Shown: positions 15,204 through 21,407 of the stretch, in pieces
How the letters are laid out: every line of letters starts with the position of its first letter
Position numbering within the stretch: position 1 is the first letter of the stretch
Source: Blautia hansenii
GTDB lineage: Bacteria > Bacillota > Clostridia > Lachnospirales > Lachnospiraceae
DNA: 47,963 nucleotides
NCBI RefSeq assembly: GCF_013304445.1
Contig: NZ_JAAITA010000022.1
Location: 1-47,963, forward strand
Direction: 5' to 3'
Notes under the pieces: model-generated
Told to the model about the DNA's origin: nothing
The model's input: the letters and a program-made list of their open reading frames with translations, nothing else
Database searches by the model: none
Position numbers and translations under genes: made by a program

Positions 15204-16229
15204 TCAATGACAGTAACAGGGGGGTATCCTAATATCGCTGTCACCACCATCACCGCTGTCACCCGCCCTCCTTGCAAGGGCAATCCGCCTGCCGTCTTTC
15301 CTGCGGCTGTACTGGTAGCAGATACGGTTCTCGCTTAAAAATGTGGTGCGGTATTCATTCAGCCATTTCGTAATCACCGTGGGTATGGTTTCCGTTTCCC
15401 CCATAGCGGCTAACAGTTCCGTTGCCGTGCCTATCCATTCTTCCTTATCCCTCATAAAATCCACCAACCGAAAAAGGACATCTGGTATCGTTTCTTTCGC
15501 AAGCTGCTCCTGCGTTTTCCGCTCCACAAGCTCCCAACGGCAATCACGGAAACGCAGCGTGTATTCCTGATAAGGCGTGTCCCTGCCCGTCACATACAGC
15601 TTGGCGGTGTCAGACGCACGTTTCTCCTTTTCCAGAACAAAGGTAGCGTCCGCACTCCCCGTTAATCCTGTCGTCCCAGACACCTTGTTGAACACGTCGC
15701 TGTCATTCTGCTTTCGGATGTGGTGTACGACAATGACCGCCAGAGAGTGCCTGTCGGCAAAGTCTTTGATGAGGGAGATGTCCCCATAGTCGCTTGCATA
15801 GGCATTGTCTTTTGAAGCTGTACGGACTTTCTGCAAGGTATCAATGACAATGAGCCTGCTGTCTGGGTAATCTTTCAGATAATCTTCAAGCTGCACGATA
15901 AGACCGTCTGACAGCTTGCAGCTTGCCACGGCAAAGTGGAGCCGCCCGCTTGCTTCGTCCGTCAAACGAAATAACCTGTCCTGTATGCGGCAGAACGTGT
16001 CCTCAAGGCAGAGGTAAAGCACATCGCCCTCCATTGTCGGCATATCCCATAAAGGGATTCCCTGCGACACGCATAAGCATAGCTTCAGCATGAGCCAGCT
16101 TTTGCCTATCTTCTGTGAGCCGCAGAACAGCGATAAGCCTGTCGGGATAAGGCTGTCCACCACAAAGGATGGTTTCTCAAGCGGTTCATAAAGGAGCGTT
16201 TCGGCGTTGACTGTCTGTAACTTCTGCAT
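15204..16229 (-). CDS. RepA-like AAA/RecA-fold ATPase
   Basis: The protein has 341 residues. A Walker A motif GSQKIGKSW lies near residues 37-45, a Walker B-like stretch SRLIVIDTLQKV near 125-135, and HSLAVIVVHHIRK and KVSGTTGLTGSADATFVL follow. This is the RecA-fold of RSF1010 RepA-like/DnaB-like hexameric helicases. A C-terminal winged-helix-like part follows (LLAAMGETETIPTVITKWL). It probably unwinds the element's replication origin. The last 15 or so residues (AGDSGDGGDSDIRIPP) are encoded by repeat copy D, so the gene end lies inside the iteron region. The start ATG follows AAAGGAGG, which itself sits inside a small upstream ORF. Confidence 0.85.
   Translation of the reverse strand: MQKLQTVNAETLLYEPLEKPSFVVDSLIPTGLSLFCGSQKIGKSWLMLKLCLCVSQGIPLWDMPTMEGDVLYLCLEDTFCRIQDRLFRLTDEASGRLHFAVASCKLSDGLIVQLEDYLKDYPDSRLIVIDTLQKVRTASKDNAYASDYGDISLIKDFADRHSLAVIVVHHIRKQNDSDVFNKVSGTTGLTGSADATFVLEKEKRASDTAKLYVTGRDTPYQEYTLRFRDCRWELVERKTQEQLAKETIPDVLFRLVDFMRDKEEWIGTATELLAAMGETETIPTVITKWLNEYRTTFLSENRICYQYSRRKDGRRIALARRAGDSGDGGDSDIRIPPCYCH
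15221..15264 (-). repeat. Iteron-like 43-bp repeat, copy D
   Basis: It reads GGGGTATCCTAATATCGCTG then TCACCACCATCACCGCTGTCACCC. It overlaps the 3' end of the RepA-like gene and encodes its Gly/Asp/Ser-rich tail. It is in the same orientation as copy C and inverted relative to copy A. Confidence 0.75.
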
Positions 16230-16272
16230 GGCTTTCCTCCTTTCGGGCGGTGTCTTTGTTTTCGTTGCACAT
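16186..16272 (-). CDS. 28-residue ORF overlapping the RepA-like start
   Basis: An ATG at 16272 lies behind a near-perfect ribosome binding site (AAGGAGGTCAACGCCT). The ORF reads MCNENKDTARKEESHAEV and ends at 16186, after the start of the RepA-like gene. The repA ribosome binding site lies inside it. It may be a translational coupling peptide that opens the repA start. No family is recognised. A chance ORF is possible, but the ribosome binding site is strong. Confidence 0.4.
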   Translation of the reverse strand: MCNENKDTARKEESHAEVTDSQRRNAPL

Positions 16273-16383
16273 AGGCGTTGACCTCCTTAAAAATAGATTT
16301 ACTCCCACGGAAAAAAGTGAGAGTATGTAATGCCGCCAATCCCACACAAATAAAAAACAGATTTCTTTTTCGGGCGGTGTCGG

Positions 16384-16858
16384 TCACGGTTGGAGATATT
16401 TCTTCAATTTCCGCCTTTACTTTCTCCTTTGCAATCGCAACAGATTTCTGTATTGCCGAAGCGGTGCAATGCTCCATAGCGGCGATTTGGTAAAAATTGA
16501 ACTCATACTCGTAGTAGAGCAGGAAACGCCGCCTTTGTATCTCTGGAAGGCTCCCAACCGCCTTATAGAGCGTTTCATTCCGTTCTTCCTCAACCATGCG
16601 TTCATCAAGGCTCTTAGGCACACGCAACGCCCGTCTGTAAAGGGTTTCGTCCCATACCTCGTTAAACTCCCTGTGCCGCTCGTCCCATTAGAAAAGATTC
16701 CTGTTCCTGCGCTCCATCTGCCGAAACTCCATAAAGAACTGTTCCGACACTTCCAACTCGTGGGATTTGCCCTGCCCGTCCTTAAAGCTGATAAAATACC
16801 TTGTGCCGCTTTCCGTGGATTCCTCCCGAAGCGTGTATGCCTTAACCCTGTATGCCAT
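16384..16858 (-). pseudogene. Sigma-70 region-4-like gene broken by a stop codon and a frameshift
   Basis: Translation starts at ATG 16858 behind AGGAGG and reads MAYRVKAYTLREESTESGTR, then ERRNRNLF, then TAA at 16688-16690. Directly after this stop the same frame goes on with WDERHREFNEVWDETLYRRA and VGSLPEIQRRRFLLYYEYEF, then FYQIAAMEHCTASAIQKSV, a region-4-like helix-turn-helix. Near the end the frame runs on to 16106, overlapping repA by 124 bases with an unlikely hydrophobic tail. One base less near 16395 would instead give KKYLQP and a stop at 16384-16386, clear of repA. So there appear to be two lesions, one nonsense and one +1. A fragment starting at ATG 16627 could still make the helix-turn-helix part. 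The intact version would be a regulator of about 157 residues. Confidence 0.7.
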
Positions 16859-16883
16859 CCTGTTGTCCTCCTGCAAAAAATGA

Positions 16884-16906
16884 GTGAGGGGATTTCCATC
16901 CCTCAC
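16884..16906 (-). terminator. Terminator between two sigma-like genes of IME1
   Basis: GTGAGGG (16884-16890) and CCCTCAC (16900-16906) form a perfect 7-bp stem. On the minus strand it is followed by CATTTTTTGC. It lies downstream of the gene at 16942-17367 and directly upstream of the broken sigma-like gene. Confidence 0.75.
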
Positions 16907-16941
16907 CCAGTAGCCCGCAGGATGGCAGGCTGTTTTAGAAG

Positions 16942-17367
16942 CTATAAAATTTTCCGCAGCTTCTTCCGCAGATGGTCTAACCTCGCATAGATGGCACCAG
17001 TCGTCAAATGCACAAGCGGGGCAATCTCCTTTGTGGAATACCCCTGCATTTTCAGCAGGACGATTTTCAAGGTACGCCCGTCCACCGTGACTAATACTTG
17101 ATAGAGATTTTCGCTCTCAATCTCTTCCAGTAACTCCGCAACCGTACCCACTTCCGCCTGCCGCTCCCTGCCTGCCATGTCCTCAAGATATTCCGCAACG
17201 TCATTCGTCCATCGGTAAAACCGCCTGTTGGAATTGAAGTCTGCCCTGTCCGCCATGCGTATCTGCTCAATGGTCGCTTCATCAACGCCGCACTCACGCA
17301 GCAGCTTTTCCTCCGCTTCTTTCCAGATACGCCATTTCCTGTCCTCCCGTCCGTGGTTGTATGCCAT
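16942..17367 (-). CDS. Sigma-70 region-4-like regulator
   Basis: The protein is 141 residues from MAYNHGREDRKWRIWKEAEE. This start (17367) has GGAGG 8 bases upstream; a GTG/ATG further up at 17382 is less likely. The C-terminal part (LKIVLLKMQGYSTKEIAPLV, then TTGAIYARLDHLRKKLRKIL) is a sigma region-4-type helix-turn-helix. The N-terminal half is helical and charged (CGVDEATIEQIRMADRADF). It probably regulates transcription of the IME1 genes; the target is unknown. It is the middle one of three such genes in a row, with terminators on both sides. Confidence 0.75.
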   Translation of the reverse strand: MAYNHGREDRKWRIWKEAEEKLLRECGVDEATIEQIRMADRADFNSNRRFYRWTNDVAEYLEDMAGRERQAEVGTVAELLEEIESENLYQVLVTVDGRTLKIVLLKMQGYSTKEIAPLVHLTTGAIYARLDHLRKKLRKIL

Positions 17368-17409
17368 TCTTACTTCCTCCAATCAGAATTGATTGAGAGG
17401 GCAGAGAAA

Positions 17410-17447
17410 AGCCCCCTCATCTTCCCAAAGGAAAAAACAAGGGGGCT
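17410..17447 (-). terminator. Terminator downstream of the first sigma-like gene
   Basis: AGCCCCCT (17410-17417) pairs with AGGGGGCT (17440-17447), a perfect 8-bp GC-rich stem. On the minus strand the stem is followed by TTTTCT. It lies between the sigma-like genes at 17462-17974 and 16942-17367. Confidence 0.75.
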
Positions 17448-17461
17448 GAACGCCTTAAATT

Positions 17462-17974
17462 TTAATTTTCTATTATCTTTCTTAGTTTTATTAGGATTCT
17501 GGCTTTGCGTTTGTTTACAACGCTCTGGGTTATGCCCAACCTCGCCCCGACTTCACGCTCGGAAAGTCCGTCAAAAAAGATTGCCTGTATCAGCTCCTGT
17601 TCACTATCCGACAGCAAAGGCAGGGCGGCTTTCAGCCTGTCCACCATGACCGCATTGACAACGGTTTCTGCAATGTCCACCGCTTCATCAGTGATAAAGT
17701 CCAGAGGATTCCCCTCGCTGTCCGTAAATCCGTCGAGAGATAGCAGTCTATTCTTTGTATCTAATTTTTGCAGATAACGCCACCGTTCCTTGTCACGGTA
17801 GAAGTCTGTGTATTGCTCCCTCACGACTTCAAGCAGACAGCCTTGAATGGGGATAAACAGCTTGTCCATATAGGTCTGGTCGGATTCCCTGCAACGGCAG
17901 AACTCCGTGTAGGATAATTCCACATAGCCGCCACTTTCTCTGATATATACCTTTCTTGGTGCATATTTCACCAT
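17462..17974 (-). CDS. Sigma-70 region-4-like regulator, first of three
   Basis: The protein is 170 residues from MVKYAPRKVYIRESGGYVEL. This start has GGGAGG 7 bases upstream; an upstream Met at 18037 lacks such a site. The C-terminus, LPLLSDSEQELIQAIFFDGL then SEREVGARLGITQSVVNKR, is a clear region-4 helix-turn-helix. The N-terminal domain (YTEFCRCRESDQTYMDKLFI) is typical of the Tn916 Orf7-type regulators encoded near tet genes. In Tn916 such a gene is transcribed by read-through from the tet promoter and activates transfer genes; a similar role here is inference from the same order downstream of tet(O). It appears intact. Confidence 0.8.
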   Translation of the reverse strand: MVKYAPRKVYIRESGGYVELSYTEFCRCRESDQTYMDKLFIPIQGCLLEVVREQYTDFYRDKERWRYLQKLDTKNRLLSLDGFTDSEGNPLDFITDEAVDIAETVVNAVMVDRLKAALPLLSDSEQELIQAIFFDGLSEREVGARLGITQSVVNKRKARILIKLRKIIEN

Positions 17975-18301
17975 AAATACCTCCCATCTGAATTTTTGAA
18001 ATGTAAAAAATCCAGATGGAGAGGCGGAGAACGACACCGCATATCAGAAACAGCCCTACGGCACTTTCCAACAAAAATCGACAAAAGAAAAACCGCAAAG
18101 GCTCTGTGACCTTTACGGTTATAGGAAATAGTAATTCTATTGTATGGAGATTGTACTTCTACTTTCAAGGTGAGAAGTACCGTTGCACTGGCAGAAATTT
18201 TTTTAACTGGTTTCCTGCCGTTCTCTGATATGCTATGTATTGATAAATTTTGCTTCGTATGAGCAGATAGATAACTGCCCGAAAAAAGGACATAAAAAAA
18301 T

Positions 18302-18331
18302 CCCTCCAAATTTAAAAACAAATTCAGAGGG
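18302..18331 (-). terminator. Minus-strand terminator in the leader of the sigma-like genes
   Basis: Arms CCCTCCAAATTT (18302-18313) and AAATTCAGAGGG (18320-18331) pair at 10 of 12 positions. On the minus strand a run of seven T follows. It is separate from the KTR terminator upstream, so it may act as an attenuator for transcription entering the sigma-like genes. Confidence 0.65.
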
Positions 18332-18413
18332 TAATTTAGGGTATAACAAAATAACCCACCCGAATATCGTTTTTTTTATTTGGTGAGTTTGTTCTTTCAA
18401 ATACGAAACAAAA

Positions 18414-18456
18414 AGAGCCGATGATTCGTGAATTGTTCCACAATTTCATCGGCTCT
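18414..18456 (-). terminator. Terminator after tet(O) and the KTR gene
   Basis: Arms AGAGCCGATGA (18414-18424) and TCATCGGCTCT (18446-18456) are perfect 11-bp complements. On the minus strand the stem is followed by TTTTTGTTT. It begins 6 bases after the KTR stop codon. Confidence 0.85.
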
Positions 18457-18461
18457 GCGTC

Positions 18462-18635
18462 TTAAGCGTCTGGCTCTTTGATGACAGTTATCTTCAAGTT
18501 GTCAACTTTAATCAATCTTTCTTGTCTGCATTTTGGACAATAAAGGGGATAATTCTCCAAAACAGTGTCCTTCCTAATTTTATTACGGGTTTTGCTCCCA
18601 CAAACAGGACACAATATCCATTCGCATTTCATCAT
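18462..18635 (-). CDS. Cysteine-rich KTR-domain small protein
   Basis: The protein has 57 residues (56 from the second Met). It reads MMKCEWILCPVCGSKTRNKI, then RKDTVLENYPLYCPKCRQER and a C-terminal TVIKEPDA. Two CxxC pairs (CPVC, CPKC) make a zinc ribbon, and KTR is the family signature. Such genes regularly lie directly downstream of tet(M)/tet(O) genes. The function is unknown. It lies 51 bases after the tet(O) stop with no terminator between, so it shares the tet transcript and ends at a strong terminator. Confidence 0.85.
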   Translation of the reverse strand: MMKCEWILCPVCGSKTRNKIRKDTVLENYPLYCPKCRQERLIKVDNLKITVIKEPDA

Positions 18636-18686
18636 AATTAGTCTCTAATCCTTTCAAATCTCATTTTATATGACTTTTGCAAGCTG

Positions 18687-20606
18687 TTAAGCTAACTTGT
18701 GGAACATATGCCGAACCTTATCTATACGGCTATTCGGGCGGCGGGGTTGGCAAATAAATTTACCAATAGCTGGCTGGTATCCTTTTAACTCTGTCAAGCA
18801 GACTCCCTGCCCATTTGTGAAATAAGTTAAATCGTTCCTGTATTCTTGAATACATCTAGCAGGGATTTCTCCTTTCAGAATGACCTCGTCATTCTTTATC
18901 TGAGTACTTACAATATCTGCACAATACCTTGGAGCATCATGATACGCCCGTGAGAGATATTCCTGCGGTGCATAAATTTCAAAGTGGAGATATGGCTCTA
19001 ATAGTTCTGTCCCTGCTTTTTTTAAAGCCTGCTCCAATACGATAGGGGAAAGCAGCCGAAAGTCTGCGGGGGTACTTACAGGACTATAATACAATCCATA
19101 TTCAAAACAGATTTTACAGTCTGTCACTTTCCATCCATACAGCCCCTGCTCGCAGCCATAAAGAACCCCCTCCATAACCGCATTTTGGAACGATTGATTT
19201 AAATATCCAAGTGAAACTCTGCTTTCATACTGCACTCCGCTTCCAATAGGGAGCGGCTCTATGGACAACCCGACAGAAGCCCAGAAAGGATTTGGCGGGA
19301 CTTCTATGTGGATGGTATATTCTGCTTTTCTAAGCGGTCTTTCCATATATATAACAGTAGGCTCTTTTATTTCTGCCTCCACATGATATTTTTCCTCAAG
19401 GATGGCACAAATGACTTCCATCTGCACATTCCCCAAAAAAGAAAGTATAATCTCATGCGTTGTAGTATCCACATAATATTTTAAAAGAGGGTCGCCATCT
19501 GAAATTTCTGTAAGTGCCCCAAGCAATATTTCCCGCTGTTCAGATTTCTTTACTGCAATCGTTGTTTGGAGCATAGGGAGAGGATTTTCAATAAATTTTC
19601 TCTGCGGCAACAGTATTTCGTTCCCCAAAATACTGTTTAGCTGCAAAACATCATTTGGTAAAATTACAATATCACCAGAGCAGGCTGTATCGGATGAATA
19701 TAATTCACCGTTTGTCGGAACACACATCTCTGTGATTTTTATTTTCTCTTTTTCAGATATTCTAATAACATCCCTCAAATGCAATGTTCCGCTATATATA
19801 CGCACATAAACAAAACGCCGCCTTTTCTCTGAATATTCAATCTTAAAAACCTGCCCGCATAGTTCAGATTGACCTTCAGGCGTTGATGAATAAAATTTAC
19901 TGGCAATTACTTCTATAAGCTGCCGAATCCCCAGATTGTTTTTAGCGCTTCCGTGATAAACGGGAAATAACGTTCCGTTTTGGAATCTCCTGTTTTCTTC
20001 CTGTTCCAGTTCTGACATTTTAAACGGTTTCCCTGACATATATTTCTCTAATAGTTCATCGTTTCCCATAATTACCGCATCCCACTGTTCCATATCGTCA
20101 TTGTCCGTTACATTTATATGGGGATGCTGCCCAACCTTTTGCTTCACTATAATTTCCGAAGAAAGCTTTGCTTTCATTTCCCGATATACCATTGGCAAAT
20201 CAATCCCCTCTTGGTCAATTTTATTGATGAAAAAAATTGTCGGAATCTTCATTATCTGTAGTGCATGAAACAGTATACGGGTCTGTGCCTGTATGCCATC
20301 CTTTGCAGAAACTAATAATACTGCTCCGTCTAATACGGATAAAGAACGGTATACTTCCGCCAAAAAATCCATATGGCCTGGCGTATCTATAATGTTGACT
20401 TTTACATCCTCCCACTGAAAAGATGTCACTGCTGTCTGGATAGTGATTCCCCTTTGACGCTCCAAATTCATTGTATCTGTCCTTGTTGTGCCTTCATCTA
20501 CGCTCCCTAGTTCTGCAATTGCACCACTGGTATACAATAAACTTTCCGTTAATGTTGTCTTTCCTGCGTCAACGTGAGCCAGAATGCCTAAGTTAATTAT
20601 TTTCAT
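18687..20606 (-). CDS. tet(O): Tet(O)-family tetracycline resistance ribosomal protection protein
   Basis: This 639-residue EF-G-like GTPase binds the tetracycline-stalled ribosome and removes the drug. The G1 motif [10 protein letters not shown] lies at about 10-19, DTPGHMDF (G3) near 74-81, and NKID (G4) near 128-131. The length equals the usual Tet(O)/Tet(W) length. The N-terminus ([19 protein letters not shown]) and the text throughout read as Tet(O); mosaics such as tet(O/32/O) cannot be excluded by eye. AGGAGG lies 8 bases upstream of the ATG. It is preceded by a tet(M)-type attenuation leader and followed by the KTR gene. It is complete and should give resistance. Confidence 0.95.
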   Translation of the reverse strand: MKIINLGILAHVDAGKTTLTESLLYTSGAIAELGSVDEGTTRTDTMNLERQRGITIQTAVTSFQWEDVKVNIIDTPGHMDFLAEVYRSLSVLDGAVLLVSAKDGIQAQTRILFHALQIMKIPTIFFINKIDQEGIDLPMVYREMKAKLSSEIIVKQKVGQHPHINVTDNDDMEQWDAVIMGNDELLEKYMSGKPFKMSELEQEENRRFQNGTLFPVYHGSAKNNLGIRQLIEVIASKFYSSTPEGQSELCGQVFKIEYSEKRRRFVYVRIYSGTLHLRDVIRISEKEKIKITEMCVPTNGELYSSDTACSGDIVILPNDVLQLNSILGNEILLPQRKFIENPLPMLQTTIAVKKSEQREILLGALTEISDGDPLLKYYVDTTTHEIILSFLGNVQMEVICAILEEKYHVEAEIKEPTVIYMERPLRKAEYTIHIEVPPNPFWASVGLSIEPLPIGSGVQYESRVSLGYLNQSFQNAVMEGVLYGCEQGLYGWKVTDCKICFEYGLYYSPVSTPADFRLLSPIVLEQALKKAGTELLEPYLHFEIYAPQEYLSRAYHDAPRYCADIVSTQIKNDEVILKGEIPARCIQEYRNDLTYFTNGQGVCLTELKGYQPAIGKFICQPRRPNSRIDKVRHMFHKLA

Positions 20607-20640
20607 GTGATTTTCCTCCTATCAACACCCAAAAAAGGGC

Positions 20641-20679
20641 ATAAAAATACCCAGTGATAAATACTCCTATCACTGGGTA
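20641..20679 (-). terminator. tet(O) leader attenuator hairpin
   Basis: Perfect 12-base arms TACCCAGTGATA (20648-20659) and TATCACTGGGTA (20668-20679) are followed on the minus strand by a TTTTTAT run. It lies between the leader peptide and the tet(O) start. In tet(M) leaders such a hairpin stops transcription unless tetracycline-slowed translation changes the folding. Confidence 0.85.
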
Positions 20680-20741
20680 AATAACTCCAATAGCCCCAAA
20701 ACACTTATATGTTTTCGGGCATATAAAATTACATGATAAAA

Positions 20742-20846
20742 GTATTCTTAAACTGGGTACAAAAAACTAAGCCCCATATTAAAAGTGAAACGGGACTGCT
20801 ACTTTTTGTTCCCACTATCAAATTGACAGTTTATTTAAGAATACCT
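20742..20846 (-). promoter_or_regulatory. Alternative pairing region of the tet(O) leader
   Basis: GTATTCTTAAACTG (20742-20755) can pair with the leader-peptide coding region (CAGTTTATTTAAGAATACC on the plus strand, 20828-20846). This links leader translation to RNA folding, as in the tet(M) model. Confidence 0.6.
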
Positions 20847-20854
20847 TGCCGCAT
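20831..20854 (-). CDS. tet(O) leader peptide MRQGILK
   Basis: An ATG at 20854 lies 9 bases after AAGGAG and encodes MRQGILK, then TAA. This short ORF is the same type as in tet(M) leaders. Its coding sequence overlaps one arm of an RNA stem, so its translation could sense ribosome availability under tetracycline. Confidence 0.7.
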   Translation of the reverse strand: MRQGILK

Positions 20855-20886
20855 ATTTATTAACTCCTTGTATAATACTGAATCTA

Positions 20887-20915
20887 ATTATATTCCTTAA
20901 CCCTTTATTTGTCAA
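20887..20915 (-). promoter_or_regulatory. tet(O) promoter
   Basis: On the minus strand TTGACA (20910-20915) and TATAAT (20887-20892) are separated by exactly 17 bases. Both hexamers match consensus perfectly. The start would fall near 20880, about 25 bases before the leader peptide. Confidence 0.9.
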
Positions 20916-20972
20916 GCTGACAAACTAAAGCAGAAAAAGCGGCAGGATTTCCCCCTGCCACTAATCATCTGT

Positions 20973-21347
20973 TTATGCAAAAATAATTTCCTTTTCCACA
21001 ATCTCCCTCGCACAAGCCCTTATGTTATTGAGGCATCCTGTCCATTCTAAGGCGTTTTCTGCCTTTAGCTGTTCCGTTATGCCCTGTGCCTGTTTCATAC
21101 CCTCTATGAGCCTTTCAAAGCGTTCCTGTGCCTGTCTGTTGATGTCGGCAAGGTAGGCGTTTAGCCTGCCGCTTGTAAGAAGATTGGTGTATGTAACTTT
21201 ACGGTACTGTTTTAGATAATCTAAATGCCGTTGCCCCCAGATGCCTATTGCCTGTTCTTCTTCGGCGGGTACAGTTAAGCACGGTATCAAATAATCCCCT
21301 TGCCTTTCGTATTTGCCGCCCAGTTCCTCAAATAATGATTTTGCCAT
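20973..21347 (-). CDS. tnpV: TnpV-family transposon protein of IME1
   Basis: The protein has 124 residues, [20 protein letters not shown], then [20 protein letters not shown] and [20 protein letters not shown]. This is the TnpV family, first known from Tn4451-type elements with large serine recombinases; its function is not established. GGAGG lies 9 bases upstream of the ATG. It is the first gene at the right end of IME1, 56 bases from the attachment core, so its promoter could partly lie in the flanking ICE or at the joined circle ends. Confidence 0.85.
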   Translation of the reverse strand: MAKSLFEELGGKYERQGDYLIPCLTVPAEEEQAIGIWGQRHLDYLKQYRKVTYTNLLTSGRLNAYLADINRQAQERFERLIEGMKQAQGITEQLKAENALEWTGCLNNIRACAREIVEKEIIFA

Positions 21348-21402
21348 TGTCTGTTACCTCCACATTCTTTTTTATTTTGAATGTCCGCAAAATCCGTCCT
21401 AC

Positions 21403-21407
21403 ATCAG
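21403..21407. other. IME1 attachment core, right junction (ATCAG)
   Basis: The sequence reads CCTAC-ATCAG-ACGGCTTCC, with IME1 left of the core and the ICE helicase gene right of it. Together with the left core it is a 5-bp direct repeat flanking the element. Confidence 0.8.

Larger units (their letters stand above)
17975..18461. other. Long non-coding stretch between the KTR gene and the first sigma-like gene
   Basis: I see no supported gene. The stretch carries two minus-strand terminators (18414-18456 and 18302-18331) and a perfect stem GTACTTCT...AGAAGTAC near 18151-18178. ORFs through it lack a ribosome binding site and family-like sequence. The layout, stacked hairpins between tet and regulators, looks like a region where read-through is controlled. 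Confidence 0.5.
10400..21407. mobile_element. IME1: tet(O)-bearing integrative mobilizable element
   Basis: The element is bounded by direct copies of ATCAG (10400-10404 and 21403-21407). Removing it plus one core restores an in-frame helicase gene (PSD-LEQQEGRILRQ). The ends carry imperfect inverted repeats around TTTTGCGGACA (10411-10428 on the left, its complement at 21376-21396 on the right). The content is a large serine recombinase, small accessory ORF, YdbC, ParB, MOBV relaxase with oriT, RepA-like ATPase, sigma-like genes, KTR gene, tet(O) and TnpV. All genes run on the minus strand. It lacks conjugation pore genes, so it should be mobilizable rather than self-transferable. Confidence 0.9.

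Noticed and set aside
16106-16383. Hydrophobic C-terminal tail of the sigma-like gene as a membrane anchor
   Set aside because: The tail appears only after a probable +1 frameshift; the other frame gives a natural stop at 16384 and removes the overlap with repA.
17968-18321. A 117-codon minus-strand ORF before the first sigma-like gene
   Set aside because: It crosses a terminator and the sigma-like gene's own ribosome binding site, has no start signal of its own and looks unlike any protein.
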